Source: Ophiura sarsii
Taxonomy: Eukaryota; Echinodermata; Ophiuroidea; Amphilepidida; Ophiuridae
NCBI GenBank assembly: GCA_035610835.1
Contig: CM069447.1
Location: 55,993,048-56,057,047, forward strand
DNA: 64,000 nt
Direction: 5' to 3'
Within the stretch, counting starts at the first letter, position 1. Each line of letters starts with the position of its first letter. The position numbers were made by a program, and so were the translations under genes. The notes below the pieces were generated by a model, which was not told where the DNA came from, made no database searches, and saw only the letters and a program-made list of their open reading frames with translations. Shown here piece by piece: positions 1-12,426 of this stretch.

Positions 1-470
1 ATTTCTTGTCTTATGTGCTGTCTCTGAATATGCGCAAACTTGGATGCAAATGTTCCCGACTACTGTTACACAATCGCTAATTTCTCCGTAATTACTGAAC
101 GATCCAAGTGCGATTCTCTTTAAATTGTGAACTAATTTTAATTCATGTTGATGTTGATCCATTCGTATTATTTAGGATGTTATGACCTCCTATATAAAAT
201 CACGTTGTATTTTTGTGGTTGGCTAGAAACTAGTTGTCCCTCAGTGCAGTCGGCAAATTAAGAAAACCAAATATCAAATCGCTAAATATTTGTTCCTTAA
301 CTTCAATCGCTTAAGAAAAAACAAATATTTATAAGATTTATAAAATAAAAACCCTTTGCTTCTAAAAGGTGCCTTAGAAATGTAATGCCACCATTTTGAA
401 TATAACTGGTGGTGGTTTTTAGTGCTTAGGCCTAAATAAAACTGGTCTATGGGAATTGGGGATTCAAAGA
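1..470. other. AT-rich stretch, no feature recognised
   Basis: Short frames only, with no recognisable protein similarity. No RNA gene or repeat structure seen. It directly precedes an RTE LINE fragment that starts near 474. Confidence 0.5.
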
Positions 471-473
471 AAA

Positions 474-563
474 TATCAGCTTTCGAAATGTGGTGTTGGC
501 GCAAGATGTTAGGAATATCATGGAAAGAGCATAAGACCAATGCATTTGTCAGTGTCGGGAAGT
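474..563 (+). mobile_element. RTE-type LINE fragment, left piece of a split copy
   Basis: The translation contains AFEMWCWRKMLGISW followed by TNAF. This matches the region after the reverse transcriptase in the intact-frame element at 49739-51517 (AFEMWCWRRMLRIVW, then TNAS). Similarity stops near 563. The rest of the same domain resumes at about 2850, so the two pieces are read as one old RTE copy interrupted by another element. Confidence 0.75.
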
Positions 564-645
564 CATAGGCAAGACATGAAGTACAACACGCGCCGCACTG
601 CGTCACGCATCATATGACACGCAAAGCGCTTGGCAACACGAACGC

Positions 646-2040
646 GTGGCGGGGAGAAAGATAAACAAGGAAAAGGAACAGTCATACGACACAGGGACTC
701 TACCAAATGACTGGAAAAAAGCAATGGTAACTGGTATATACAAAAAGGGCTCAAAATCAAACCCCGCAAACTACCGCCCAGTCAGCCTGACATGCATCGC
801 ATGTAAAATCATGGACACATTGTCTTGTCTCACACAGCAAAACACCTAGCTGCAAACAACATTATAATCAACGAGCAACATGGATTCCGTGAAAAGCTAT
901 CATACGAAACTCAATTAATCCAAGCTACTCAGGACTGGGCAAACGTCCTTGATAAAAGAGGCCAAACAGATGTCTTGTTGCTGGATTTCAGCAAGGCCTT
1001 TGATAAGGTCCCACACAAGAGGCTACAAACCAAACTTGACTACTACGGCATCAGGGGGAAAACCCTCAATTGGATACAGGACTTTCTTGCTGACCGAAAC
1101 CAGAGTGTTGTTGTAAATGGCACCAAATATCCAAATGCAAAGGTTAAGTCAGGCGTCCCGCAAGGCTCAGTCCTTGGTCCCACACTATTTTTACTTTACA
1201 TCAACGATATTGCTGATGATGTCAAATGCACCCTGAGGTTATTTGCTGATGACAGCATCTTGTACACAGAAATCAAAAATGCAAATTACCAACAACGTCT
1301 ACAAGATGACCTGAATAAAATATGTCAGTGGGCCGATAAATGGCAGATGTCCTTCAAATGCTGCAAAATGCCAGTCCATCTCCATTACACGGAAGACCAA
1401 ACCACTCAAACACATCTATAAGGTTGACAACCACTGCATCGAGGTCACATCAAAACACAAATATCTGGGGGTAAACATAAACAGCCACCTTGACTGGAAA
1501 GACCATGTACAAGCCATCTCAGCAGACGCCCGGCGAACACTTGGCGTACTCAGGAGAAACATCTCATCATGCTCACCTGCAGTCAAGACCCGTGCGTACC
1601 AAGCTCTCGTGCGTCCTAAGCTCGAGTACTCGTCTGCAGCATGGAACCCTCACGTAAAACAACAAATTAACACGTTAGAGGCAGTCCAACGGCAAGCGGC
1701 GAGATTCGTAACTGGAAACTACGACCACACAGCCAGCGTCACTGAAATGCTACAGAATCTGGGATGGGACTCTCTTGCTACTAGAAGACTCCTTGGTCAG
1801 TCGTCCATGTTCTATAAAATACAATATCAACTTGTCAATATCCCGTTTCATACCGGCTCTTCGCCAAGGGAGATTTACAAATACATTATGTTACCAGAAC
1901 ATATCACCAAGCCTAAACTCGTACAGGTACTCCTTCTTCGTACGCACAATAACAATCTGGAACAGACTCCCCTCAAATGTCGTCACAGCACCAACAGTCC
2001 GACAATTTAAAATCTTTGGCACTGCCGGTCCTCCGTGGGA
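646..2040 (+). pseudogene. Degenerate CR1/Jockey-type non-LTR retrotransposon reverse transcriptase
   Basis: This is a reverse transcriptase of the CR1/Jockey LINE type, which copies element RNA at a nicked genomic target. Visible pieces in order: the fingers region ([17 protein letters not shown], then NYRPVSLT) near 700-790; the palm motif LLLDFSKAFDKVPHKRL near 976-1023; GVPQGSVLGP near 1152-1180; the catalytic FADDS near 1240-1255; and a C-terminal thumb and tail ending IWNRLPSNVV near 1955-1985. The frame changes at about 825, 1360 and 1865, so no single protein can be made. The endonuclease domain is absent, making the copy 5' truncated. The CR1/Jockey assignment rests on motif style only and could be refined by phylogeny. 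Confidence 0.85.
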
Positions 2041-2450
2041 TGCTTCCGACAGCTACCCAACACCAACTGTAACTTCCAGCACCTATGTTTTTTACTTGCA
2101 CCATTTGTAAATATCTACGAATCTGGCGAGCACCAGTTCTTCACCCCGCACAGCACGAACCTCCATGGACAAGCAGTTGCTTCTTTTGGAGATACAGACT
2201 CAAGACTCAAGACTCAAGAACAGACAAGAAGGACGGGGAGCGGGATAGCCACGATACCGCGGATGCGGAACTACGATGAGTTTCCTATGAGACATTGTTA
2301 GAATTATTACTACTCGCGTCGGACCCGTGACTCAGACCAGGTTTGAGATATATATATTAACCAGTGTGGCTGTGTAACGTCGTCTTACACAACCGGATTG
2401 ACATTGCACCGACGTCCTGGTCTCGTCCTCCGGCGTAGAAAGGCATCACT

Positions 2451-2600
2451 GATCATCGCCGTGCATGGATGCCAACCGTCTGGTGGAACTCTCGTCCGCC
2501 GGCTTATAAAGACCGGGATAAAGACATTCAATGATCATCGCCGTGCGTGGATGCCAACCGTCTGGCGGAACTCTAATCTTCCGGTCATCGCCGTGGGAAA
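2451..2600. repeat. Two-copy direct repeat with 82-bp period behind the LINE
   Basis: The segment starting GATCATCGCCGTGCATGGAT at 2451 recurs at 2533 with few changes, and a partial third start lies near 2583. It sits 3' of the CR1/Jockey-type frame and may be part of that element's 3' region. The function is unknown. Confidence 0.7.
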
Positions 2601-2845
2601 GAACTCTCAGGATACAGTCAACGGAACATCAATAACATCTCGGAACCGATAAGTGCACATAACAATAATTTACCCAGTGATCACTGGCGCCGCGATCGCG
2701 TATATTTGTGTTGCCAATGATGTCATACGTGTAATATGCCGTGGCTAGGATATTAAAGTGTTGTTAATCAAGTTTGTCTATTGTTACGTATTTAATTTGA
2801 ATGCAAGCTGACTCGACTCGTGACAGTCAAGAGCCATATAGGGAC

Positions 2846-3090
2846 CAAACTTCTCTGTGTAATAAGATCATGCGCAACAAACTGCAATTCTTTGGACACA
2901 TTGCTAGACGAGAGGGTGATAACCTAGAGAAGGTGATAACTCCGGGAGCTATCGACGGAACTCGTAAACGTGGCAGACCAAAACTCCGCTGGACAGATGG
3001 CATTAAGGAAGCAAGTATGCACATCGCATGTCACAACATAGACAACGATGGCGCTCCATCATCAATAAGGTCACAAAGAAACAGCCATGA
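2846..3090 (+). mobile_element. RTE-type LINE fragment, right piece of the split copy
   Basis: The translation reads NKLQFFGHIARREGDNLEKV, then KRGRPKLRW. It is homologous to LSYFGHISRRKGNNLEKM and KRGRPRSRW at the C-terminus of the element at 49739-51517. After a frame change near 3030 the RQRWRSIINKVT terminal block is still visible, ending in a stop near 3086. It complements the fragment at 474-563. Confidence 0.8.
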
Positions 3091-3232
3091 TTTATAGAAC
3101 GACGACGACTAATACCCACAGCTCGCTATTTTATTATATGGGGAGACTAGTTCTTATGATTACCGAAGCTAAGCATGAATACTTGGTTCACATACCGAAG
3201 ACACCGGTTTTAATACCGATTGTGCAACTACG

Positions 3233-3705
3233 AGTGTCGGTAGGTGTCGGTAGGTAAATATTGAAAGTGATCATGGTATGGGATGCATGAGTAATTCTAT
3301 TGAGAGATAGTGTGATCAATACAAGGTATGCACCTTCTATTTACTTTTGTTTTTTGTACTACATATTTTTAATTACATAGAGGTTGTCTTAGGTATCATA
3401 ATTATTAACAAACAAATCAGGACTTACCGACTTCTGGTGTCATGTTATGCAATATTCTTACCACGTGTTTCAACAAACAATTTAAATTTCCCGCCAAATA
3501 ACTGATTTAACAGTATCCAAAGTGTACTTAATGTAAGCTAATGCTATGACGTCAAAATTCATACTAAGAAATCCAAAGGTGCATTGTTTGAAAGACAAAG
3601 GTTCATACTTTGTATTGATCCCACTGTCTCCCAATAGGATCACTCATACATTCCCTACCATGATCACTTTCATTATTTATTGACCGACCCTCGTATTGGT
3701 GTGTC
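3233..3705. repeat. Inverted repeat / decayed foldback element
   Basis: The left arm (3233-3345, containing AAAGTGATCATGGTA and TGATCAATACAAGGTATG) is the reverse complement of the right arm (about 3590-3705), with roughly 80 percent identity by eye. The interior is AT-rich and non-coding. It is most likely a MITE remnant. Confidence 0.65.
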
Positions 3706-4375
3706 CATTGTGAAATCTATGCTTCATTAAATAATTAGGCTAGATATTTGTTATAGTTAGTAAAACAGAGTATGTACACGATTTCCCCGAATGACTTCAC
3801 ATCTAATTCCGATTATATTTTGCCATATTTGAGTGGATATTCTGGCTTTTACGAGGTTCGGAAGAAAACAATCTGGGCAAATGCGCGCATACAGGGTGAC
3901 CCAGAAAATGTTGAACCCAAAAATCACAAAATTCAAAAAAAAAATTTACCATTAAAATAACAAAATATTGCATAACTCGTTCACCAGCTATGTGCACCAT
4001 ACATTTACATTTCTGAAACATTTTAGATCATAAAATTAGGCCACACGAAACTTAAAATACGTGTAATTTTGTAAGAAGTGTTGTTTTGTAGTGTAAGTGA
4101 AGTGCAAAATATGGTTTCATGCTACATGAGCAGAACAAGTGCATGTTTGAAACCATTTCTGCACAGTATCTCATAAATATTCATTTATTATGTAAATCAA
4201 TATTATTATTATATTATAGACTTTGAAAACAAACACTGAAGTCCCCTTGACTTCATTTGAAAATATTAATTTGATAAATACAGATCAAAAGAAAAGATTA
4301 CTTAAGGGGGGACTTAAGGAAGTTTTTTTGGAATTTTGTGAGTGCTGTAACTATTGAACTATTAATCAAATGCAT

Positions 4376-4935
4376 ATAAAAGTATACATATTTGGATGGG
4401 ATTTTGGTCAGAGAATCCATTTTTGGCATCAATTTTGACCAAAAATGTTGATTTTTGAGAAAATCACAAAAAATCACTTTTTTGACCCAAAAAAATTGAA
4501 CAAGGCTAACAAAAATAATTTTGAGTAAAAAAATTCAAAATTGCTAGATTATGATGTAATGACACTAACTTAGGGACGAATTTTTTTTTTTAATACCTAA
4601 TCTAATATTTTTTGAAATTTTGACAAAAAAGCGCCAAAAAAGTGAAAAAAATAAAAAAATCACTTTTTTGGCGCTTTTTTGTCAAAAGTTCAAAAAATAT
4701 AAGAGTTTACGTATTTAAAAAAAATCGTCCCTAAGTTAGTGTCATTACATCATAATCTAGCAATTTGGAATTGTTTTACTCAAAATTTTTTTTGTTAGCC
4801 TTGTTCAATTTGTTTGGGTCAAAAAAGTGATTTTTTGTGATTTTCTCAAAAATCAACATTTTTGGTCAAAATTGATGCCAAAAATGGATTCTCTGACCAA
4901 AATCCCTTCCAAAAATGTATACTTTTATTTGTCCT
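4376..4935. repeat. 560-bp palindrome (foldback)
   Basis: The left arm, from AAAAGTATACAT at 4377, is matched in reverse by the right arm ending ATGTATACTTTT at about 4927. The centre lies near 4655, in the segment rich in AAAAAAGCGCC. Matching words include CACTAACTTAGGGACGA with TCGTCCCTAAGTTAGTG. The arms join the inner edge of the left terminal repeat of the larger element. Confidence 0.85.
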
Positions 4936-5104
4936 CAGAAGGTTTAACTATGTACTGTAGACAAGAAACTACAACACACAGTCAATTTCAACATTTACTT
5001 TAAATAACTTTATTGATATGTGGGATGAGCTGGAGTAGTCAAAGCATCACTGCCTGATACACACAATGCAATAAATATTTTCTTCTATCATAGTAACAAT
5101 AATA

Positions 5105-5385
5105 TACCATGCTTTAGTAACCAATACACCATGCTTTAGTAAAGAATACACCATGCTTTAGTATACAATACACCATGCTTTAGTAAACAATACACCATGC
5201 TTATTTAGTAAACAATACACCCTGCTTTAGTATACAATACACCATGAAAAGAATACAATAATGCCATACACCATGCTTTAGTAAACAATACACCCTGCTT
5301 GAATATATAAATACACCATGATTTAGTATACAATACACCATGCTTTAGTAAACTATACACCATGCTTTAGAAACCAATAAATATA
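5105..5385. repeat. Minisatellite, about 22-bp unit (AATACACCATGCTTTAGTAA)
   Basis: About a dozen imperfect head-to-tail copies of AATACACCATGCTTTAGTAA. Several units are expanded or shortened. No coding potential. Confidence 0.9.
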
Positions 5386-5390
5386 AGCCA

Positions 5391-5739
5391 AACCTACGTA
5401 AGACGAGGATCTGGATCCGGACCACAATTTGAAAGGATCGAGACCTCCGAAAGGAGCACCTCTAGCCTTCCACAAATACACGGGCAAAACCATGAAACGA
5501 GCACAACACATATGGTCCAGACCCTTATCCCCCTACAAAAACCTGCCAACCAAGGGCTCCATGGAACATGGAACCCTTGCCCCACCCCCCCCCCACCCCC
5601 CCCCCCCCCCCCCCGTTTTTGTTCTATTATACTATGAAACTCAGCACCATAATAATAAACACAAATTTAAATACAATAATACATAGCCTATGAATGTCTC
5701 ATCTAGCACTATATTTTTTCACAATTTACAAATATTCAC
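5391..5739. other. Non-repeat stretch with a poly-C run
   Basis: The segment 5394-5585 has short open frames on both strands (63 codons on minus, 85 on plus), but neither matches a family I recognise. A homopolymeric C tract interrupted by single A residues follows at about 5582-5614. I do not call a gene. Confidence 0.4.
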
Positions 5740-7085
5740 AAATTAATCCATGTTAGCATCACATTACCAAATCATACAGCATAACAAATACATTTTTTAA
5801 AAGATTGGTACATTCAGAACATCATTCATCTTTCAAATTGATTTAAAAGTCATCATTCACACCTTTTGCAACGCATGATCACAGTACATGTATTCACAAA
5901 TTCATAAATTAGTCCATGTTAGCATACAGTATAACAAATACATCTTTAAAAGATTGGTACTTTCAAAACATCTATAGTTGACATAAATATTATTCCCTCA
6001 AATTTATTTAAATTCATCATTCACACCTTTTGCACAGCATGATCGCGATACAAATATTCACATATTTTGAAATAAATCCATGTTAGCATTTACATGACCA
6101 AATCATACAATATAACATTAAAAAACATCTATAATTGTAATAATCAAAACGGGCATATCTATGATTCAATTTCATATATTTGTAAAACACATTTCACATT
6201 ACATAATACATTTTATTTACTAGTTCAGCAATTAATCCATGTTTGCATCCATGACCAAATCATACAGTATAACAAAATAGATTTTCTCAAAATTGGTACA
6301 TTCAAAACATCTACAATTGTAATAACCCCTTATTTTGTGAATACATTTCGTAAATATATCAAAATCTCATGTTTTAGCGCTTAAAATCAATAATATTCAC
6401 ATATTCAGAAATAAATCCATGTTAGCATTTACATGACCAAATCATACAATATAACATTCAAAAACATCTATTTGTAATAATCAAAATGGGCATATCTTAT
6501 GATTTAATTTCATCTATTTGTAAAACACATTTCACATTACATAATACATTTTATTTACTAGTTCAGCAATTAGGCCAAATCCATGTTTGCATCCATTACC
6601 AAATCATACAGTATAACAAAATAGATTTTCTCAAAATTGGTACATTCAAAACATCTACAATTGTAATAATAATAACCCCTTATTTTGTGAATACGTTTCG
6701 TATATATATCAACATCTCATGTTTTCGCGCTTAAAATCAATAATATTCACATATTCAGAAATAAATCCATGTTAGCATTTACATGACCAAATCATACAAT
6801 ATAACATTCAAAAACATCTTTAATTGTAATAATCAAAACGGGCATAACTATGATTCAATTTCATCTATTTATTTGTAAAACACGTTTCACATTACATAAT
6901 ACATTTTATTTACTAGTTCAGCAATTAATCCATGTTTGCATCCATGACCAAATCGTACAGTATAACAAAATAGATTTTCTCAAAATTGGTACATTCAAAA
7001 CATCTACAATTGTAATAACCCCTTATTTTGTGAATACATTTCGTAAATATATCAAAATCTTATGTTTTAGCGCTTAACATCAATA
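5740..7085. repeat. Satellite-like tandem array with about 345-bp higher-order unit
   Basis: The word AAATCCATGTTAGCATTTAC begins units at about 6073, 6413 and 6763, giving periods of roughly 340 and 350 bp. Within each unit a second, related half starts at AATCCATGTTTGCATCCATG, so the basic monomer is about 170 bp. Degenerate monomers are also visible near 5745 and 5910. The repeated frames of 75-96 codons are by-products of the array. Confidence 0.85.
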
Positions 7086-9546
7086 ATAACTAATTTAACG
7101 CAGCCCCATATGCTATTCTATGCTTTTCGTAATCAACCAATCACATCTCATCAAAAATACATACTTTGGTACTTTTGGTATTAGCTTGTATGTCTATATT
7201 TAACAACATACTAACCATAATTCTTTAGTTATAAAGTATTCTAAAAATAACCATTCTAACTCAATGCTTTTCTATATAAATATTCCTAACAAACATTGAT
7301 ATTTCAAATCTTGTCCAAAAAGAAAAGAACACTAACACTGCAACCATAATCCAAAATAGTCATCCAATTGTTATATAGCTTTCCATTTTCAACGTAGTAA
7401 TTTACATTCATATTTACATACCAAATGTAAGACCGAGCTCATAAGTTTTGCGTTTTGAACCGAGTTTGAGTACACACCAAATCAAGCAATCACATTCCAC
7501 GACATTTAAATACAGTTTGGTGTCTTCATAATAATAGTGCCCATTAATACATTTACCATGGAAACATATCAAAACAACCAAGCCTACATATTACACTGGG
7601 GGTGTTTAAAATCAAGTCAAAAAACCCCAGGAATTGACGTTTGTGCCTGTTATCTTCCGCATTGAATACTATTAATTACTTCAATACATTCATGAATATC
7701 TACGACATTTCATAATATAACAATTTAACACACACATTTTAAAATTATATGGTCATCTTATTCAATATAATTCACTGTTAACAATATTGTAAGCCTTATA
7801 TAACTTAAACCATTTTCATATAGTAGTCAATTCTTATACAAACCAAAATTACACATTTGGGTGTCTCCCATAATTGTATTCAATTATGGAATATATATAG
7901 CCAACCTCATATTTTTACCATTTACAGCATATTGTGGACAATTTAAGGATTATAAAAACGCTGTGGCCCTTATATATATTCAACCCTGAGATATGCCATA
8001 TTTACGTGTCCAACTCTTGAAGGATTAACCTCCGCAGCCTGAGATCTATTAAGACATAAGTTAAGATATAACCCGTAGAAGCACATTATCACCAAACAGA
8101 TAATACATTAGCAACACAATAAGCAAAAAGGAAGTACCCATTTTAAACATCAAGTATTAAATTGTAGCAACGATTCGAACTGGACACGAGTTATTGTTGT
8201 TGTTGTTGTTGATTTAATGATAAAGTACATTGTCCCAAATTACGACAGACGTATCTTGGAAGAACAGCGACCATCTATTGTAGTTGGTGACAAACACACG
8301 TGTAAGATATTTAGAGCTAGAACGACGAGTCTGTGCGCTCGCCCCCTTGCGGTTGACTTATGGCGAACTGTCTCCAGATATAAACCTCCTGCAAGTTTTG
8401 TACGCATTCGTTGGTTTTTATCAGCACGACACCTTTATATTTCATCAGCACGACTCCTTTATACTGCACCAGACTCATTGTAGTACAGAGTGCAACCATA
8501 TACTTCTACACCGGTCTACAAGTACAACTCATAACCAGTGCCGACCTTTCTTCTGCCCAACCACCTCCGGGTTACTTCTCCACCGATCTGCTTCTCCACC
8601 CGCGACATGACTTTAGGGAGCTGCTGATGCATTTTTCTGCATGAACGTATCCGGCTACCTCCGTCATATCGTCTCCCCGATCTGATTCTCCACCGCGAAG
8701 CGACATGACTTGGACCTATTGGTGTATTTTCCTCACAAACGCCTCCCGCGATCTCCATAAAGTCCGGGCCTTGTAGCGCAGCACAAGAAGAATTGAGATG
8801 CTGTCTTTTCCTTTCCCAGTTCCCTATAGTAATAGCCGCTGAATTCCCCTAAGACATGCTTATTATCTTCGTGTCACCTGTACTGCACTCGTTCGTAGTA
8901 AAATCAAAGAGGCTTGCTCCGTGCATGGACTTGTGTCATGTAGGCTGTACGACCGCTGTAAAAATGCCCTCGCTCGATCTCGTAGTAGGCTAACCCATAG
9001 CACGGTTGCATTGCATCATTGTACCAAGTCCAATTTATTACGTCCGCTGCTGATCATGACGCTGCACACAGGATTCGAATTTCAACTTTTCTCAGCCAAT
9101 CCTCATATTTACGACCAAAAACGGCTCGGATAAGTGACTGCAGCACATTAGGAAAACATCCTTCTTGGTGATATTCAGGCAATCGCGAAAATCCGTGAGA
9201 TTTTCATCAAAAAAGTGTACGCAATTAGCAGAGATAAATTTTTACCATGCAACGTGACTAAACTCCAACCAGCAATTGAACAAACCCAATAAAACGCGCT
9301 ACCCAATTGGACGAATATCGGGCATGAATAATTATTTTTGGCCAATCACAAAATTTTTAGAACACCAAGGCACACAGCTTAATGCCACTTAGGGTCATAT
9401 GCCGCAAGGGGCCGAGGCAGGGCAATTTGGTGGCCTTCCCCCCTCTGAAATATTCCAACCAAAAGCAAAACGCCAAGAACCGAAACAAGGGCACCTCTTG
9501 AGGACAAAGGCGCTTTTGATTAGATGGGACTAATAAAAACCGTAAA
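7086..9546. other. Interior of the large element, no gene recognised
   Basis: AT-rich to about 8200, with a short GTT repeat at about 8191-8212. It is then more mixed in composition to 9150. Short overlapping frames at 8217-8760 do not resemble a known family. A short match links GTCCTCA near 4931 and TGAGGACAAA near 9490 in inverted orientation. Confidence 0.4.
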
Positions 9547-9944
9547 TACATTTGATTAATAGTTCAATAGTTACAGCACTCACAAAATTCCAAAAAAACT
9601 TCCTTAAGTCCCCCTTAACTCACCGTACTTAGAACAGAATTAAGTTTCATATCTGAACCAAGTTACAATTTCTTCACTTTTACAAAAGGGCGAAAACTCC
9701 CCCTGTCACACAATCAAGTGTATCTTTAGTTTAGTAAGGCCAATGTACATGATCTAAAGTTCCCCAGAAAGCTGAATAAATTGTTTACATAACTGTTGAA
9801 AACAGAATGCAATATTTAGTTATTTTCGGTGTTTTTTTTTTTTTAATTTGTGATTTTTGGGTTCAACATTTTCTGGGTCACCCTGTATGTACTAACATAA
9901 TTTCGGTCATAGGTAGGGTAGAAGCAATGATCCATCCTATTAAA

Positions 9945-10380
9945 ATGCACATTGTGTCCACCGTTCATATTTTAATATTTCTCTTCTTTTTAATTCTAAT
10001 ATAATATCGGATATTAAAATAAAATACGCATTGTGCCCGGCCCCTTTATATTGATATTTATTTTTTTGTTCGAATTGTTTTATATTAACTAGACGTTTAA
10101 AATGTATATCGATATATTGATATTTGTCTTTTTATTTTTCTCGAAGTATTTAATATTAAACAAACATAAAATGCACGTTATATTTGTGCCCCGCCTGATA
10201 TTGATATTTCACTTATTCTATTCCTTATTCGAAATATTTCATTTTTATATATTAAATATAAAAGAGATTAACTAAAATATAAAGTTGTGCCCCGCCCTTG
10301 ATATTTTTTTTCTCTTACGTATGTATTATTAAGATGCACATTGTTCCCCTACACAGAGACCTTATATTGATACAGAAAAT
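9945..10380. repeat. Degenerate AT-rich tandem repeat (TTGTGCCCCGCC motif)
   Basis: The block AAAATGCAC..TTGTGCCC..CC..TTGATATTTAT recurs at about 9945, 10020, 10170 and 10285, with a decayed copy near 10335. Spacing is 75-150 bp. Confidence 0.6.
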
Positions 10381-10384
10381 AAAG

Positions 10385-10497
10385 GTATTATGTGACATAA
10401 ATGCGGGCGGTAGTATTATTTTAAGTAGAAACAACGATGCCGCAATGTCGACGATTTCTCTAAAAATGGATTAAATATTCTCTTAGCTGTTTAAGAA
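10385..10497. mobile_element. Fragment of the AATAAAGGTATT MITE family
   Basis: It shares the words CATAAATGCGG, TTTTAAGTAGAAA, ACGATTTCTCT and CTTAGCTGTTTAAGAATT with the fuller copy at 38051-38588 and the fragment at 19769-19940. Confidence 0.6.
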
Positions 10498-11978
10498 TTC
10501 GTTTTATTATTATTCATTATTAACGATATCCGGTTACAGAATATTTCAATTAAAAAAGAAATATAAATTAGACCTTGTACATGTCACTTAAAGGAAGTTA
10601 ATCTCGAAATACTTAGCAATAACTTTAAAAGGGAAGTTTAATCATATTTTTCCCCTTTCTTTGAATAGACTTCCCTTTTCTGACTATAACCGTTATCGAG
10701 ATGAGAGGGTATTTTAAGGGGAAGTTTCGCATTGTATTGAAACATTTATATTGGTAAGAAAAGAACCAATTAATGTATGGCATACCTAAAATAAGAGAAA
10801 ATATTGTAATTTTGTTAGTTTTTATTTTAAATTAAAATAATTTGAAACTAAAAGAAAAAGATTTTTTTTTTTTGAATATCTATTATGATACACAATCAGA
10901 CATATGTAATGTATAATTTATTCGATTGTTATATACCTTGATCATAACGCCATAATATTTAATATTCGCCCTCTGAATGGGTGCACATCCTATTTTGTTT
11001 CCGACGATAAAAAAATAAAATGACTGGCCAAAACAGAAATATGATAATACTCCCATGCGTTGGGCTGCGATCAGTCTTCAGCATTGGGAAGGAGGTTGGT
11101 GAAACTTAGCTTTTCTCCGGGAACGAATTGATCTTCATAACGAATTCGTGACTTAATCTTATTTTACATCATTACCTTAGCGAACCATAGACGTCTCTTT
11201 TGTTTTAAAGTCTTGAGTGACCTTCATTTACAACAACAAAAAACCAAAAAAAACCCAAAAAAAACGGTGTGCTTTCTCTGTATATAAGTGTTGAAAGTCG
11301 TGTATAATGATATAAATAACTCCATTTACGAGAGATGCTGACAAGACAGGAATCTTTCAACTTATATGAGGCAACTTCCGTTTCCCAATTAAAAAACACT
11401 ACATTCATCACTGAATTGGCTTTAAATTAGGATGCGTTTGGTGGGGGAGGACTGGAAAATCTTAAAAACCTTAATTTCAGTATATCAAAACAATGTGTTG
11501 ACCGCCCCCTACGTGTATACCCTTTACTGAGCAGTTCCCTGACCGTTGTCAAGGTCAAGAAACATAGTTATAGTTAATATCAAGACCTTTGCTCTTATTT
11601 TCTACAGAATTTATCTGAAATATATACCGGTACATAATACTCTATTGTATACATGCATGAGTGTAGCATGTACAGGATTTCTGTTGTGTGAACCCCCCCC
11701 CCCCCCCCCCCCCCCCCCCGAATGACTTTGCACCTGTTTGTTTTTAAACACATGCACATTTGTTTTGTTTTTTGCTATTAACATGAAACTGGCCATCTAT
11801 TTTGTTTGAAATGGGCTTAAACTTATCTAAATCGGTGCAATTCCACCGAATGATATAGTCAAAGCTGGGGGCGTGGCTCCCTGCCAGCGCCAGCCTTCCA
11901 CCCCTTTGGACAACTGCTTTTTCCTAGACTTGGAATTGGACTCGTGACACGGACAGGCCGACGGACTTTGGACTCAGA
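10498..11978. other. AT-rich spacer with a poly-C tract
   Basis: No coding or RNA feature recognised. There is a run of about 28 C at 11692-11719. The stretch at 11840-11975 is of mixed composition and leads into an hAT-like end. Confidence 0.5.
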
Positions 11979-12075
11979 CAGTGGCGTAGCTCAGGGGGGG
12001 CAGGGGGGTCAAATGCCCCCCCCTGACGAAAAAAATCAAATTGTGCCCCCCGCCCCCACCCCCCTAAAAAAAAAA
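11979..12075 (+). mobile_element. hAT-like MITE end (CAGTGGCGTAGC)
   Basis: The end CAGTGGCGTAGCTCAGGGGG matches the terminus of the complete element at 19421-19656 (CAGTGGCGTACGCAG). The other end is not visible and may lie in or beyond the assembly gap. Confidence 0.5.
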
Positions 12076-12189
12076 AGGGGTGAGAAAAAAAAGGAAATAG
12101 GAAAAAATTGAGAGAAAAGACCGAGGTTATTAGCCAAATAGAAGGCAAAATTGTACATGTAGTACATTTACTGTGCGATTTTTTTTTGG

Positions 12190-12289
12190 NNNNNNNNNNN
12201 NNNNNNNNNNNNNNNNNNNNNNNNNNNNNNNNNNNNNNNNNNNNNNNNNNNNNNNNNNNNNNNNNNNNNNNNNNNNNNNNNNNNNNNNN
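12190..12289. other. Assembly gap, 100 N
   Basis: Exactly 100 N residues, the usual placeholder for a gap of unknown size. It abuts a 20-bp tandem repeat, a likely reason the assembly broke here. Confidence 0.99.
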
Positions 12290-12426
12290 AATACCATTTT
12301 GCATTGGCAAATACCATTTTGAATTGGCAAATACCATTTTACATTGGCAAATACCATTTTGCATTGGCAAATACCATTTTGCATTGGCAAAATGGTATTT
12401 TGCATTGGCAAATACCATTTTGCAAG
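12290..12426. repeat. 20-bp tandem repeat (AAATACCATTTTGCATTGGC)
   Basis: About six to seven direct units. One internal unit carries an inverted piece (AAAATGGTATTTT at about 12389-12401). It borders the N gap, so the true copy number is unknown. Confidence 0.9.

Larger units (their letters stand above)
3888..9895. mobile_element. Large element with TA-flanked inverted termini beginning CAGGGTGACCCAG
   Basis: The left terminus at 3890 begins CAGGGTGACCCAGAAAATGT. Its reverse complement forms the right terminus ending at about 9889. Both are preceded by TA, as in Tc1/mariner target duplications. The arms are about 490 bp on the left (3890-4377) and about 345 bp on the right (9547-9889). The innermost 67 bp of each arm (4306-4372 and 9551-9616) are almost identical, while the middle of the arms has diverged. 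No transposase frame is visible. It is probably a foldback or non-autonomous element later enlarged by insertion. Confidence 0.6.

Noticed and set aside
9357..9551. 64-codon minus frame
   Set aside because: It lies next to a terminal inverted repeat, with no family resemblance and no splice or start context.
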